A DNA stretch of 64,000 nt from Pseudomonas silvicola. GTDB taxonomy: Bacteria; Pseudomonadota; Gammaproteobacteria; Pseudomonadales; Pseudomonadaceae. This document shows, piece by piece, positions 27,827-36,749 of this stretch. The DNA lies in contig NZ_CP093280.1 of the NCBI RefSeq assembly GCF_026651855.1, positions 5,664,501 through 5,728,500 on the forward strand, in the 5' to 3' direction. The notes under the pieces were generated by a model, which had not been told where the DNA came from, did not search any database, and saw nothing but the letters and a program-made list of their open reading frames with translations. Made by a program: the position numbers and the translations under genes. Position 1 is the first letter of the stretch, and each line of letters opens with the position of its first letter.

Positions 27827-28663
27827 ATGCCATCCGCCCCACTGATTACCCTCAACGACGGCGTCCGGATTCCGCAGCTGGGCCTTGGCGTCTGGCAACT
27901 GGATGATGCCCAGGCTTACGAGTCGTCCAAAGCCGCGCTGGCTGCCGGCTACCGCCACATCGACACCGCGATGATCTACGGCAACGAAGCCGGGGTCGGC
28001 CGTGCCGTGGCAGAAAGTGACCTGGCCCGAGAGGAGATCTTCGTCACCACCAAATTGTGGAACGCCGACCAGGGTTTCGACAGTACCCTGCGCGCGTTCG
28101 ACGCCAGCCTGAAGCGCCTGGGCCTGGAGACCCTGGACCTGTACCTGATCCACTGGGCCATCCCGAAGAAAGGTGCCTACCGCGACACCTGGAAAGCGTT
28201 CGTGCGCCTGCAGCAGGAAGGCCGGGTGCGCTCCATCGGTGTGTCCAACTTCAATGCCGAACACCTGGAGCACATCATCGATGACACCGGCGTGGTGCCC
28301 TCGGTCAATCAGATCGAAATTCACCCCGACTTCAACCAGCAGGCGCTCAGCCAATGGTGCCGGGACAAGGGCATCGTCACCGAGTCCTGGAGCCCGCTGG
28401 GCCAGGGCGGCGAGTTGTTGAAACTGCCGCTGTTCGCCGAAATCGCCCAGCGTCACGGGAAAACACCTGCCCATGTGATCTTGCGCTGGCACGTGCAGAA
28501 CGGCCATGTGGTGATCCCACGCTCCTCCAATGCCCAGCGCATCGCGGCCAACATCGATGTGTTTGATTTCGAGCTCAGCCACCAGGAGCTTGAGGCCATC
28601 GCCCAGCTAAAGCAGACCGGGCGGCTGGGGCCTGACCCGGAAACCATTGAAATGGGGATCTGA
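27827..28663 (+). CDS. Aldo/keto reductase
   Basis: This 278-residue NADPH-dependent reductase of the AKR superfamily has the tetrad visible: Asp and Tyr in HIDTAMIYGNEAGVG, Lys in FVTTKLW and His in LDLYLIHW. IGVSNFNAEHLE and the C-terminal IPRSSNAQRI cofactor-binding motif follow. It is closest in style to 2,5-diketo-D-gluconate reductases, though substrate range is usually broad. CAGGAG precedes the ATG, and a strong hairpin follows the stop. Confidence 0.88.
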   Translation: MPSAPLITLNDGVRIPQLGLGVWQLDDAQAYESSKAALAAGYRHIDTAMIYGNEAGVGRAVAESDLAREEIFVTTKLWNADQGFDSTLRAFDASLKRLGLETLDLYLIHWAIPKKGAYRDTWKAFVRLQQEGRVRSIGVSNFNAEHLEHIIDDTGVVPSVNQIEIHPDFNQQALSQWCRDKGIVTESWSPLGQGGELLKLPLFAEIAQRHGKTPAHVILRWHVQNGHVVIPRSSNAQRIAANIDVFDFELSHQELEAIAQLKQTGRLGPDPETIEMGI

Positions 28664-28680
28664 GGGCCCGTTCCTTTTCC

Positions 28681-28714
28681 GCCAGGCGGCGTGTGCCCTC
28701 ACACGCCGCCTGGC
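28681..28714. terminator. Hairpin after the aldo/keto reductase gene
   Basis: A perfect 15-bp stem (GCCAGGCGGCGTGTG pairing with CACACGCCGCCTGGC) with a 4-nt CCCT loop begins 18 bp after the reductase stop codon. No T-tract follows, so it may act as a transcript stabiliser as well as a terminator. Confidence 0.6.
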
Positions 28715-28790
28715 CCCAGTTCGGGCTGTGGGTCAAAAGTCGCTGACGCCGGTTCGCCCCCCTGGCGGCTATCATTCACGTCACTTCCTT

Positions 28791-29480
28791 ATGTCGGACA
28801 CCATCATGCCCTCCCCTGAATCCGCTCTGCTGCAAAGCTGGCACCACAATGCCAATGCCTGGATCGACGCCATCCGCAGCGGCAGTATCGAAAGCCGTCG
28901 GCAGGTGACTGACCAGGCCATCGTCATGGCCGTGCTGGGCCGCCAACCCGAACGTGTGCTGGACCTGGGCTGCGGTGAGGGTTGGCTGCTGCGCGCGTTG
29001 GCGCAGCGGGGTATCGCGGCAGTGGGGGTGGATGGCGATGCCACGCTGGCGCAGGCCGCGCGGGCGGCGGGTTGCGCACCGGTGCATGTGGCGAGCTATG
29101 CGGCGTTGGTGGAAGCCCACGTGGACATCGGCCGCGGCTATGACGTGGTCTGCGCCAACTTTTCCCTGCTGCATCAGGACATCATCCCCCTGCTGGCCGC
29201 CATGCACGCCCTGCTTGCCCCTGGCGGCGCGCTGGTGATTCAGACGTTGCACCCGTGGGCGGTGTCGGCAGGTGACTACCAGGACGGATGGCGGGAGGAA
29301 ACCTTCGCCGGGTTCCAGGGCCAGTGGCAGCCGATGCCCTGGTATTTTCGCACCTTGTCCAGCTGGGTCAGGGCACTGGAGATGGCCGGGTTCAGGCTGG
29401 CTGACCTGCAGGAGCCACAACACCCGCAAAGTACCGTGCCGCAGGCGTTGTTGCTGGTGGGCGAGCGGCGGCCGGTGTGA
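28791..29480 (+). CDS. Class I SAM-dependent methyltransferase
   Basis: This 229-residue enzyme has the Rossmann-fold SAM motif VLDLGCGEGWLLRAL, the acidic motif II loop VGVDGDATL, and YDVVCANFSLLHQD (motif IV). The C-terminal half (GALVIQTLHPW, PWYFRTLSSWVRALEMAGF) is typical of UbiE/COQ5-like methyltransferases. The start at 28791 (MSDTIMPSPES) is preferred over 28647, which would run through the hairpin after the previous gene. No partner gene identifies the substrate. Confidence 0.8.
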   Translation: MSDTIMPSPESALLQSWHHNANAWIDAIRSGSIESRRQVTDQAIVMAVLGRQPERVLDLGCGEGWLLRALAQRGIAAVGVDGDATLAQAARAAGCAPVHVASYAALVEAHVDIGRGYDVVCANFSLLHQDIIPLLAAMHALLAPGGALVIQTLHPWAVSAGDYQDGWREETFAGFQGQWQPMPWYFRTLSSWVRALEMAGFRLADLQEPQHPQSTVPQALLLVGERRPV

Positions 29481-29587
29481 TGCGCCGCTACGCGAACCAT
29501 CGGCCTTGCACAGCGAGCTGAAGGCCAAAAAGCTCGCTGACACGCCAGCGCCTGCACCAACACAGTGACTTCGCTGTGAGGGGCTGT

Positions 29588-30562
29588 TCAGGACGGAAAC
29601 AGCTTGCCCAGGCAGCCCAGTTTTTTCTTGTAGGAACGTCGCGCCTCCAGTGCCTCTTCGAGGGTGACCGCCACAAAGCGGGCTTTCTGGTTGGGCTGCA
29701 GTTGGCCGATCAGGTCCAGGTCGGCGCTGATCACCGTGCCGATCATCGCGTACCCTCCACCTGACACGGCATCACGGTGCAGCACGATGGGCTCCAGGCC
29801 GGCCGGTACCTGGATCGAGCCGATGGGGTAGCAGCTGTCGACGATGTTCGAAGGGTCGGAACCCGCACCGAACGGCTGTTCACGGGGCTGAAAGCTCAAC
29901 GCGCTCCCCCCCTTGAAGCGGTAACCGATGCGGTCGGCTTCCGAGCCGACCGTCCAGGGCTCGGCGAAAAAATTCTGCGCCGCGCTTTCGCTCAAGCGAT
30001 GGTAGTAAAGCCCCGGAACCACCCGCAGGGTCATTTCGCCACCCAGGGACTGGCGCAGCGCCATGGGCAAACTGTTGCCGGCGCGGCCTTTGCCGCTGGC
30101 GACACCCAACGGCAGTTCATCACCGGCCACCAGCCTGCGCCCCTGAAAACCACCCAGGCCACCCAACGCGTACGTCGACCGGCTACCCAGCACCACGGGA
30201 ACATCGATGCCACCGGCCACCGCCACATAGGCGCGGGCACCGGCCCTGGGGAAATCGAAGCGCAGCACCTGCCCCGCCTTCACCTTGAATGCCGTGTCCT
30301 GGTGCATGTCCACGCCATCGACCCGTGCCGTCATGTGCGCGCCGCACACGGCTACCAGCGCATCGTGCTGAAACTCCAGTTCCGGCCCGACCAGCGTGCA
30401 CTCCAGGGCCGCCAGCCCTGGCGCGTTGCCGACCAGTTGGTTGGCCGCGCTCAAAGCATATTGGTCCAGCGCACCGGACGGCGGAATACCCAGGTGGTAA
30501 TAGCCTTCGCGGCCCAGGTCCTGTACCGAGGTGGCCAGGCCGGGTTTCAGTACTTTGATCAT
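29588..30562 (-). CDS. pxpC: 5-oxoprolinase subunit PxpC
   Basis: This 324-residue protein of the biotin-dependent carboxyltransferase/allophanate hydrolase subunit 2 (KipA) family has MIKVLKPGLATSVQDLGR and GIPPSGALDQYALSAANQLVGN at its start, both family hallmarks. With PxpA and PxpB it hydrolyses 5-oxoproline to glutamate with ATP. Its ATG overlaps the pxpB stop as ATGA, so it is translationally coupled. It is the last gene of the pxp unit. Confidence 0.9.
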   Translation of the reverse strand: MIKVLKPGLATSVQDLGREGYYHLGIPPSGALDQYALSAANQLVGNAPGLAALECTLVGPELEFQHDALVAVCGAHMTARVDGVDMHQDTAFKVKAGQVLRFDFPRAGARAYVAVAGGIDVPVVLGSRSTYALGGLGGFQGRRLVAGDELPLGVASGKGRAGNSLPMALRQSLGGEMTLRVVPGLYYHRLSESAAQNFFAEPWTVGSEADRIGYRFKGGSALSFQPREQPFGAGSDPSNIVDSCYPIGSIQVPAGLEPIVLHRDAVSGGGYAMIGTVISADLDLIGQLQPNQKARFVAVTLEEALEARRSYKKKLGCLGKLFPS

Positions 30563-31431
30563 GCCAGCGCCTCCTGCAAGGCCTTGGGGTAACCGACCGG
30601 GTCGGCCAGGAACGCGTCCAGGGAAAACTCCACCGGGCGAATGCGCAGGTCGAAACGCCCCGCTTCCACTTCGGTCACGGCGTGGTCGTAGGCCTCGCGG
30701 TCGATAGGTTTGAACTGGACGATGTCGCCCGGGCGAAAGAACACCATGTGCTCCTGAAGGTACGCCAGGTTCTGCTGTGGGTCGTAGATCGGTGCCGGGG
30801 TCACGCCAAACATCTGATAGCCACCGGCACCGCGTACCGAGTAGATGCAGCCAAAGCAGCCCCCATGCCCGAGGGTCAGTTTTGGCGTGTCAGTACGGGG
30901 GCGCAGGTATTTGGGCACCTGCAACTGGCGCTCGCGCTCGACCATCTGAAACATGAACGGCAACCCGGCCACGAAGCCAACCATGGAGACAAACCACGGC
31001 GCGCCGCTGTGCGCGGCGATGAACGCCTCCACGTCCGCCAGGCCATTGATCCGCGCGGCGTACTCCAGGTCCGTGGCGGTGGGGTCCTGATGGCGGTCAC
31101 GAAAGCGCATCAGGGTTTCGTGGGTCCAGGGGTCGTTGTACAGCACCGGGATTTCGATGATCCGCGTCTGCAGGGTGCGCTCGGCAACCGCCTCGGCCTC
31201 CGCGCCCTGTACCGCTTCAAGCAGGTCGTGGGGGGCGATGCGGTCGGGGTCGAAACGGATCTGGAACGAAGCGTTCGCCAGGCACACATCCAGCACGCCA
31301 TCGAGCGCCAGACGTTCTACCGCACGGGTCACGGCCAGGCCCTTGAAGAAGGCATCCAGGGACATGCTGTCGCTGACTTCGGCGAACAGATGCTCGTCGG
31401 CGCCAAAGCTGTAACGGATGGGCGTGCTCAT
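30559..31431 (-). CDS. pxpB: 5-oxoprolinase subunit PxpB
   Basis: This 290-residue protein of the KipI/allophanate hydrolase subunit 1 family reads from MSTPIRYSFGADEHLFAEVSD. Conserved motifs FVSMVGFVAGLPFM and SVRGAGGYQMFGVTP are present. It partners PxpC. It is longer at the N-terminus than B. subtilis KipI. The ATG at 31431 overlaps the stop codon of a 22-codon ORF (ATGA), so its translation may depend on that small ORF. Confidence 0.9.
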   Translation of the reverse strand: MSTPIRYSFGADEHLFAEVSDSMSLDAFFKGLAVTRAVERLALDGVLDVCLANASFQIRFDPDRIAPHDLLEAVQGAEAEAVAERTLQTRIIEIPVLYNDPWTHETLMRFRDRHQDPTATDLEYAARINGLADVEAFIAAHSGAPWFVSMVGFVAGLPFMFQMVERERQLQVPKYLRPRTDTPKLTLGHGGCFGCIYSVRGAGGYQMFGVTPAPIYDPQQNLAYLQEHMVFFRPGDIVQFKPIDREAYDHAVTEVEAGRFDLRIRPVEFSLDAFLADPVGYPKALQEALA

Positions 31432-31496
31432 GCCGCACCTCCGCGTGCGCCCGCGGCTACCTCGAAGCACTGACTGGTTACCGGGTGTTCGGCCAT
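31428..31496 (-). CDS. 22-residue ORF translationally coupled to pxpB
   Basis: The peptide MAEHPVTSQCFEVAAGARGG plus two alanines starts at 31496 behind AAGGAACAGAC, a good ribosome-binding site. It stops as ATGA overlapping the pxpB start. The 85 bp upstream, back to pxpA, is non-coding. It could be a leader peptide coupling pxpB translation, or the tail of a lost gene. No family similarity was recognised. Confidence 0.45.
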   Translation of the reverse strand: MAEHPVTSQCFEVAAGARGGAA

Positions 31497-31581
31497 GTCT
31501 GTTCCTTTTGGAATAGTTGTAGAAAGGCAGGCAAAGCATTTACCGCAAAACCCTGGCCTCTGCGGGCCAGGTGTTTTCACA

Positions 31582-32340
31582 TCAACGGGGGGGGCGCACC
31601 TCGATACCGGCAGCATCGAGCGCCCGACGGGTAGCCTCGACCAACGCAAGGGCCCCCGGCGTGTCACTGTGCAAACAGATGGAATCGAATTCAATCGGCA
31701 GGTCCTGGCCCTCGACCGTGCGCACCACGCCCTGCTGGCAGGCACGCAGCACGCGGGCCGCCACCTGCGCCGGGTCGTAGGCGCGCACGTTACGGGTGAA
31801 GACGATGGAGCCGCTGAGGTCGTACTCACGGTCGGCATAGAACTCGCGAACCACTGGCTGCCCCAGCTCCTGGGCCACCCGCCAGATCACCGAGTCCGGC
31901 ATGCAATACAGCAACAGCTCAGGCTCCAGGCGGCGCAGGTTGCCCACCAGCAAGCGTGCCGCCTCCTCGTCCCGGGCCAGGTGCATGTAGAGCGCACCGT
32001 GGGGTTTGATGTGCTGCAACGCCACGCCCTGCACCCGGGCCAGCTCACGCAGCGCACCGAGCTGATACAGCATGTCGTCCACCAGTTCCTGGGCCGGGGC
32101 ATTGATGTGCCGGCGACCGAAACCGACCAGGTCGCGAAACCCCGGATGCGCGCCGATGGCCACGCCCAGGCGCTTGGCATGCTCCACGGTACGGCGCATG
32201 GTGCTGGGGTCGCCGGCATGAAACCCGGTGGCGATGTTGGCCGAACTGATGAAGCCCATCAGCTCATTGTCCACGCCATCGCCGATGGTCCACGGGCCAA
32301 AGCCTTCACCCATGTCCGAGTTGAAATCCACTGCCTGCAT
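31582..32340 (-). CDS. pxpA: 5-oxoprolinase subunit PxpA (LamB/YcsF family)
   Basis: This 252-residue protein reads from [17 protein letters not shown], the family's metal-site signature. [31 protein letters not shown] and [13 protein letters not shown] follow and supply further active-site residues. It is the first gene of the pxpA-(small ORF)-pxpB-pxpC unit and is divergent from a LysR regulator. The upstream in-frame residues to 32379 are ignored because MQAVDFNSD is the family start. Confidence 0.9.
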   Translation of the reverse strand: MQAVDFNSDMGEGFGPWTIGDGVDNELMGFISSANIATGFHAGDPSTMRRTVEHAKRLGVAIGAHPGFRDLVGFGRRHINAPAQELVDDMLYQLGALRELARVQGVALQHIKPHGALYMHLARDEEAARLLVGNLRRLEPELLLYCMPDSVIWRVAQELGQPVVREFYADREYDLSGSIVFTRNVRAYDPAQVAARVLRACQQGVVRTVEGQDLPIEFDSICLHSDTPGALALVEATRRALDAAGIEVRPPR

Positions 32341-32423
32341 GACGCGCCCTCTCCACACTTGTGACTTGGTGCCCACCACGTTAGATTCCTGCTACCCCCC
32401 TTGGGAAGACCTATTAACAGATG

Positions 32424-32449
32424 GGGTATCTTCTGAAAAACAGATACCC
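32424..32449. promoter_or_regulatory. LysR-type operator between pxpA and its divergent regulator
   Basis: GGGTATCT and AGATACCC form a perfect 8-bp inverted repeat around a 10-bp AT-rich centre. It includes an ATC-N-GAT symmetry of the T-N11-A type bound by LTTRs. It lies 17 bp before the LysR ATG and 84 bp before pxpA, which fits a shared autoregulatory and activation site. Binding is inferred. Confidence 0.6.
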
Positions 32450-32466
32450 TATCGTTTGGAGCGCCT

Positions 32467-33384
32467 ATGTCCCTGACCCTGCGCCAGGTTCGCTATTTCG
32501 TCGCCACGGCCGAGATCGGGCAAATCTCCCAAGCGGCCATTCACTTGAATATCTCCCAGTCGGCGGTGACCACGGCGATCAAGGAGCTTGAGAGCATGCT
32601 GGGTGTGCTGCTCTTCCAGCGCTCCGCCCAAGGCATGAGCCTGACCGAGGCCGGGCGGCACTTTCTCAACCGTGCCTACGTGATTGTGCGCAGCGTCGAC
32701 GATGCGTTGAACAGCCCCCTGCCCGACCTGCGCGCCAGCGGCCTGCTGCACCTGGCCGCCAGTTACACGGTGCTCGGCTACTTCCTGCCGCACCATCTGC
32801 AGCGCCTCGAACACTGGCACCCGGACGTGACCATCCACGTTCATGAACGGGAACGCCACGCCATCGAACAAGGGCTGCTGGAAGGTCAATTCGACATGGC
32901 CGTGGTCCTGACTGCGAACCTGAAGCACCCGGACATCGTCTCGGAAACGCTGTTCAACTCCGAGCGCCGGCTGTGGCTGCCCGGCCACCATCCGTTGTGC
33001 GAGTGCTCGGCGGTCAGCCTCGCCGACGTGGCGAAGGAGCCCTACATTCTGCTGACCGTGGACGAAGCTGAACAAAGCGCCATGCGCTACTGGCAGTTGG
33101 CGGGCCAGCAGCCCAACGTGCGGGTGCGCACCAGTTCCGTCGAAGCGGTGCGAAGCATGGTGGCCAACGGCAGTGGCGTCGCGATTCTGTCAGACCTGGT
33201 GCACCGCCCCTGGTCGCTGGAAGGCAAGCGCATTGAAACCCTGACCATCACGGACACGGTCACGCCCATGAGCGTCGGGCTGGCCTGGCATCGCGAGCGG
33301 GAGCTGAGCCCCGCCATGCAGGCGGTTCGCAATTACTTTCATGATGCATTCCTGGCACCGCAGCAGCAGGCTGCGCGGCGGTGA
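32467..33384 (+). CDS. LysR-family regulator, probably of the pxp genes
   Basis: This 305-residue LTTR starts MSLTLRQVRYFVATAEIGQIS and continues through the HTH (QAAIHLNISQSAVTTAIKELESMLG). The effector domain has VRTSSVEAVRSMVANGSGVAIL, which is typical of the CbbR/CynR-like group. It is divergent from pxpA with a palindromic site between. The ligand could be 5-oxoproline or a breakdown product, by context. The REP array begins 22 bp after its stop. Confidence 0.82.
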   Translation: MSLTLRQVRYFVATAEIGQISQAAIHLNISQSAVTTAIKELESMLGVLLFQRSAQGMSLTEAGRHFLNRAYVIVRSVDDALNSPLPDLRASGLLHLAASYTVLGYFLPHHLQRLEHWHPDVTIHVHERERHAIEQGLLEGQFDMAVVLTANLKHPDIVSETLFNSERRLWLPGHHPLCECSAVSLADVAKEPYILLTVDEAEQSAMRYWQLAGQQPNVRVRTSSVEAVRSMVANGSGVAILSDLVHRPWSLEGKRIETLTITDTVTPMSVGLAWHRERELSPAMQAVRNYFHDAFLAPQQQAARR

Positions 33385-33405
33385 AAGTGCGGTACTCGCG
33401 TCCTG

Positions 33406-34982
33406 GTGGGAGCGTAGCTTGCTAGCGAAGAAGGCAGCGCGGTGTACCTGTTGGACCGCGTCGTACCGTTCGCCAGCAAGCTGTGCTCCCACAGGCTACG
33501 CGGTGCTCGTATCCTGGTGGGAGCGTAGCTTGCTAGCGAAGAAGGCAGCGCGGTGTACCTGTTGGACCGCGTCATAGCCTTCGCCAGCAAGCTGTGCTCC
33601 AACAGGCTACGCGGTCCGGTACCTGCACCTTTGGTGGGAGCGTAGCTTGCTAGCGAAGAAGGTAGCGCGGTGTACCTGTTGGACCGCTTCGTAGCCTTCG
33701 CCAGCAAGCTGTGCTCCCACAGGCTAAGCGGTGCTCGTGTCCTGGTGGGAGCGTAGCTTGCTAGCGAAGAAGGCAGCGCGGTGTACCTGTTGGACCGCGT
33801 CGTACCGTTCGCCAGCAAGCTGTGCTCCAACAGGCTACGCGGTGCGGTACCTGCACCTTTGGTGGGAGCGTAGCTTGCTAGCGAAGAAGGCAGCGCGGTG
33901 TACCTGCTGGACCGCGTCGTAGCCTTCGCCAGCAAGCTGTGCTCCCACAGGCTACGCGGTGCTCGCGTCCTGGTGGGAGCGTAGCTTGCTAGCGAAGAAG
34001 GTAGCGCGGTGTACCTGTTGGACCGCGTCGTACCGTTCGCCAGCAAGCTGTGCTCCAACAGGCTAAGCGGTGCGGTACCTGCGCCCTTGGTGGGAGCGTA
34101 GCTTGCTAGCGAAAAACGCAGCGCGGTTTACCTGTTGGACCGCGTCGTAGCCTTCGCCAGCAAGCTGTGCTCCCACAGGCTACGCGGTCCGGTACCTGCA
34201 CCTTTGGTGGGAGCGTAGCTTGCTAGCGAAAAAGGCAGCGCGGTGTACCTGTTGGACCGCGTCGTAGCCTTCGCCAGCAAGCTGTGCTCCAACAGGCTAT
34301 GCGGTCCGGTACCTTCACCTTTGGTGGGAGCGTAGCTTGCTAGCGAAAAAGGCAGCGCGGTGTACCTGTTGGACCGCGTCGTACCCTTCGCCAGCAAGCT
34401 GTGCTCCAACAGGCTACGCGGTGCGGTACCTGCACCTTTTGGTGGGAGCGTAGCTTGCTAGCGAAGAAGGCAGCGCGGTGTACCTGCTGGACCGCGTCGT
34501 ACCCTTCGCCAGCAAGCTGTGCTCCAACAGGCTACGCGGTGCGGTACCTGCACCTTTTGGTGGGAGCGTAGCTTGCTAGCGAAGAAGGCAGCGCGGTGTA
34601 CCTGCTGGACCGCGTCGTACCCTTCGCCAGCAAGCTGTGCTCCCACAGGCTAAGCGGTGCTCGTGTCCTGGTGGGAGCGTAGCTTGCTAGCGAAGAAGGC
34701 AGCGCGGTTTACCTGCTGGACCGCGTCGTACCCTTCGCCAGCAAGCTGTGCTCCCACAGGCTACGCGGTGCTCGTATCCTGGTGGGAGCGTAGCTTGCTA
34801 GCGAAGAAGGCAGCGCGGTGTACCTGCTGGACCGCGTCGTACCCTTCGCCAGCAAGCTGTGCTCCCACAGGCTACGCGGTGCTCGTATCCTGGTGGGAGC
34901 GTAGCTTGCTAGCGAAGAAGGCAGCGCGGTGTACCTGTTGGACCGCATCGTAGCCTTCGCCAGCAAGCTGTGCGCCCACAGG
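33406..34982. repeat. Array of 14 tandem REP-pair (BIME-like) units
   Basis: Units begin GTGGGAGCGTAGCTTGCTAG at 33406, 33517, 33634, 33745, 33862, 33973, 34090, 34207, 34324, 34442, 34560, 34671, 34782 and 34893. Each unit has a left arm GTGGGAGC(GTA)GCTTGCTAGCGAA and, ~45 bp on, a right arm TTCGCCAGCAAGC(TGT)GCTCCCAC. It can therefore fold into a long hairpin. Periods are 111 bp (spacer TGCTCGTATCCTG-like) or 117-118 bp (spacer CGGTACCTGCACCTTT-like). The first six intervals alternate 111/117, then five of 117-118 and three of 111. No transposase (RAYT) gene is adjacent. Long open frames here are artefacts of the repeat. Confidence 0.9.
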
Positions 34983-35003
34983 GCTGGAACGCGGCCTGGG
35001 CCG

Positions 35004-35432
35004 CTACGCAGCGCCGGTGACCTTTTCGACGTTGACCATCCATGGCACACCGAAGCGGTCGGTGAGCATGCCGAATCCCTGCGCCCAGAAGGTCTCGCCA
35101 AAGGGCATGCGCACGGTACCGCCCTCGCTCAGGCCGTCAAACCAGGCTTTGCCTTTGGCCAGATCATCGGTCGCGATGGACAGCGCATAGCCGGCATGGG
35201 GTTTCTGATCGGGGCTGGGGTCATCGCTCATCATCAACTGCGTGCTACCGATCAGCAGGTTGGCGTGCATGATGCCGTCCGGTGGCGCGGACGGGCAGTC
35301 GCCGCCCGTTGAAGGCTCGGGCGCTTCGGCATAGGTCATCTTGAACTGCACCGTGGCACCCAGCACGGCGCAGTAGAAATCCATGGCCTGCTGGCAGGTG
35401 CCAGCCAGGAAGATATAGGGTTGGACGTTCAT
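35004..35432 (-). CDS. VOC-family (PhnB-like glyoxalase/3-demethylubiquinone fold) protein
   Basis: This 142-residue protein starts MNVQPYIFLAGTCQQAMDFY, like PhnB/YjdN-type vicinal-oxygen-chelate proteins. HANLLIGSTQLMMSDD and the C-terminal FGVPWMVNVEK are family features. Catalytic activity of this branch is often unknown. The ATG at 35432 is selected; the longer frame adds 22 residues without similarity. The gene stands alone, with the REP array at its 3' end. Confidence 0.8.
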   Translation of the reverse strand: MNVQPYIFLAGTCQQAMDFYCAVLGATVQFKMTYAEAPEPSTGGDCPSAPPDGIMHANLLIGSTQLMMSDDPSPDQKPHAGYALSIATDDLAKGKAWFDGLSEGGTVRMPFGETFWAQGFGMLTDRFGVPWMVNVEKVTGAA

Positions 35433-35541
35433 CACGTTGCTCCCGACAGTGGCGACGCGAGATGCGCCACCCTTGAACAGTCTAGGCCTTGCCAGCACTG
35501 TGGGGAGGAGACTGGACCTGCGGGTGGGCCGACTGGCAATA

Positions 35542-35608
35542 GCAGAAGCTGGCTTGCCGGCGAGCTTTCTTCAACCGCTGAAAAGCTCGCTGGCAAGCCA
35601 GCTTCTGC
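35542..35608. repeat. Single REP-like inverted pair
   Basis: GCAGAAGCTGGCTTGCCGGC and, after a TTCTTCAACCGCTGAA-type loop, GCTGGCAAGCCAGCTTCTGC form a hairpin. The sequence is a different REP variant from the long array nearby. It lies between convergent or unrelated genes and may stabilise the small acidic protein's transcript. Confidence 0.65.
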
Positions 35609-35637
35609 ACGATGGCGGTATGGCTATCGCAAGGCAT

Positions 35638-35880
35638 CTATTCGGAATCGATCAAGCTGTCCGTTTTCACAGCGCCTTCTTCACCGTCGGGCTGCGCATC
35701 CTGATCAGCCTCTGGGTCCGCCGGGGGTGGGTTCCAATCCTCGGGGCGTTCATCCGTCCCCTGCTTGGGTTCGGAGCTGGTTTGCTCAAGACCGGACTCA
35801 TGGTCTTCGGCGGTCTCAGGCGTACTGTCGGCTGGCCCTGGGTAGGCTGCCTCGGGTCCATTATTCAAGTTCACCATCAT
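35638..35880 (-). CDS. Small acidic hypothetical protein
   Basis: This 80-residue protein (MMVNLNNGPEAAYPGPADST at its start) is rich in Asp, Glu, Pro and Ser and likely disordered. GGGAGAATC precedes the two adjacent ATG codons at 35880 and 35877. It has no signal peptide, cysteine or recognisable domain. Similar low-complexity acidic proteins are common in Pseudomonas, but no function can be given. The longer in-frame start at 35997 is not supported. Confidence 0.5.
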   Translation of the reverse strand: MMVNLNNGPEAAYPGPADSTPETAEDHESGLEQTSSEPKQGTDERPEDWNPPPADPEADQDAQPDGEEGAVKTDSLIDSE

Positions 35881-36089
35881 GATTCTCCCATCGAGGGCGC
35901 AGAATTTGCGCGCCTGTACATGGGAGGGTGGGCGCAAGCTGCAAGTGCCGGGGCGCCGACGGATGGCCGCGGTTGTACCCTCCCCCGGTTTGATCAAGCA
36001 ATAGAAGTGTCGCGCCGGAAAATTGTATCCTCTGCCTCAGCGTCCGGTTGGGACAGCCCCCACTCACCGATTCAAGGGAAACGACCTCA

Positions 36090-36656
36090 GTGAAAGCGCT
36101 TATCGTCATCGACGTCCAGCACGGCCTGTTCGCCTCAAGCCCGCCGCCATTCGACTCGCAAGACGTCATCAGCCGCATCAATGCGCTGTCAAACCGAGCA
36201 AGAAGCCACGGCGTACCGGTTATTTTCGTCCAGCATGAAGCCACCACCGGTGATTATTTCAGGCACGGCAGCGATGCCTGGAAACTGGACCATCGGCTGG
36301 AAACCACCCCCGCCGATCATTATGTGCGCAAGACCACGCCCGACGCCTTCCTTCAGACAGCGCTGCAAGCGGTCCTGACGAAAACCGGGTGCACTGACGT
36401 CGTGGTATGCGGCTACGCCACCGAATTCTGCATCGATACGTCAGTACGACGTGCGGCGGGCCTGGGCTACAACGTGGTCTTGGCCAGCGATGCCCATACA
36501 ACCCACGACAAGGCCCATGCAACGGCGGCGCAGATCATTGCCCATCACACCGCTACGTTGCCTGCGATCAAGAGCTTCGGGGTGCAGATCGTCGCACAGG
36601 AGAGCGGGACACTCGATTTTCAGGGCTCAAGCCCTTCCCCAAGCCAGCACAGGTAA
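36090..36656 (+). CDS. Isochorismatase-family cysteine hydrolase
   Basis: This 188-residue enzyme starts with GTG at 36090 behind AAGGGAAACGACC. It has the triad of the family: Asp in MKALIVIDVQHG, Lys in YVRKTTPDAF and Cys in CGYATEFCIDTSVRRA, the last two Cys positions typical of nicotinamidase-like hydrolases. An upstream ATG at 36048 adds residues with no family similarity. Probably acts on an amide or carbamoyl compound; substrate unknown. Confidence 0.82.
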   Translation: MKALIVIDVQHGLFASSPPPFDSQDVISRINALSNRARSHGVPVIFVQHEATTGDYFRHGSDAWKLDHRLETTPADHYVRKTTPDAFLQTALQAVLTKTGCTDVVVCGYATEFCIDTSVRRAAGLGYNVVLASDAHTTHDKAHATAAQIIAHHTATLPAIKSFGVQIVAQESGTLDFQGSSPSPSQHR

Positions 36657-36749
36657 AAACGGAGTGATGGATGTCGACCCGTTGGCGCGATGACTTCGCT
36701 GAACATGGGCCGTGGTCGGAGTGCAGCCGGGCCCGTTGCCTGAACCTCC

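Noticed and set aside
33339-34058. 239-codon and smaller open frames inside the REP array
   Set aside because: They repeat the same peptide block because the DNA unit is tandemly repeated. They have no start signals and are not genes.
33406-34982. Possible CRISPR array
   Set aside because: The repeats are long inverted hairpins, the intervening sequences are not unique, and no cas genes are nearby.
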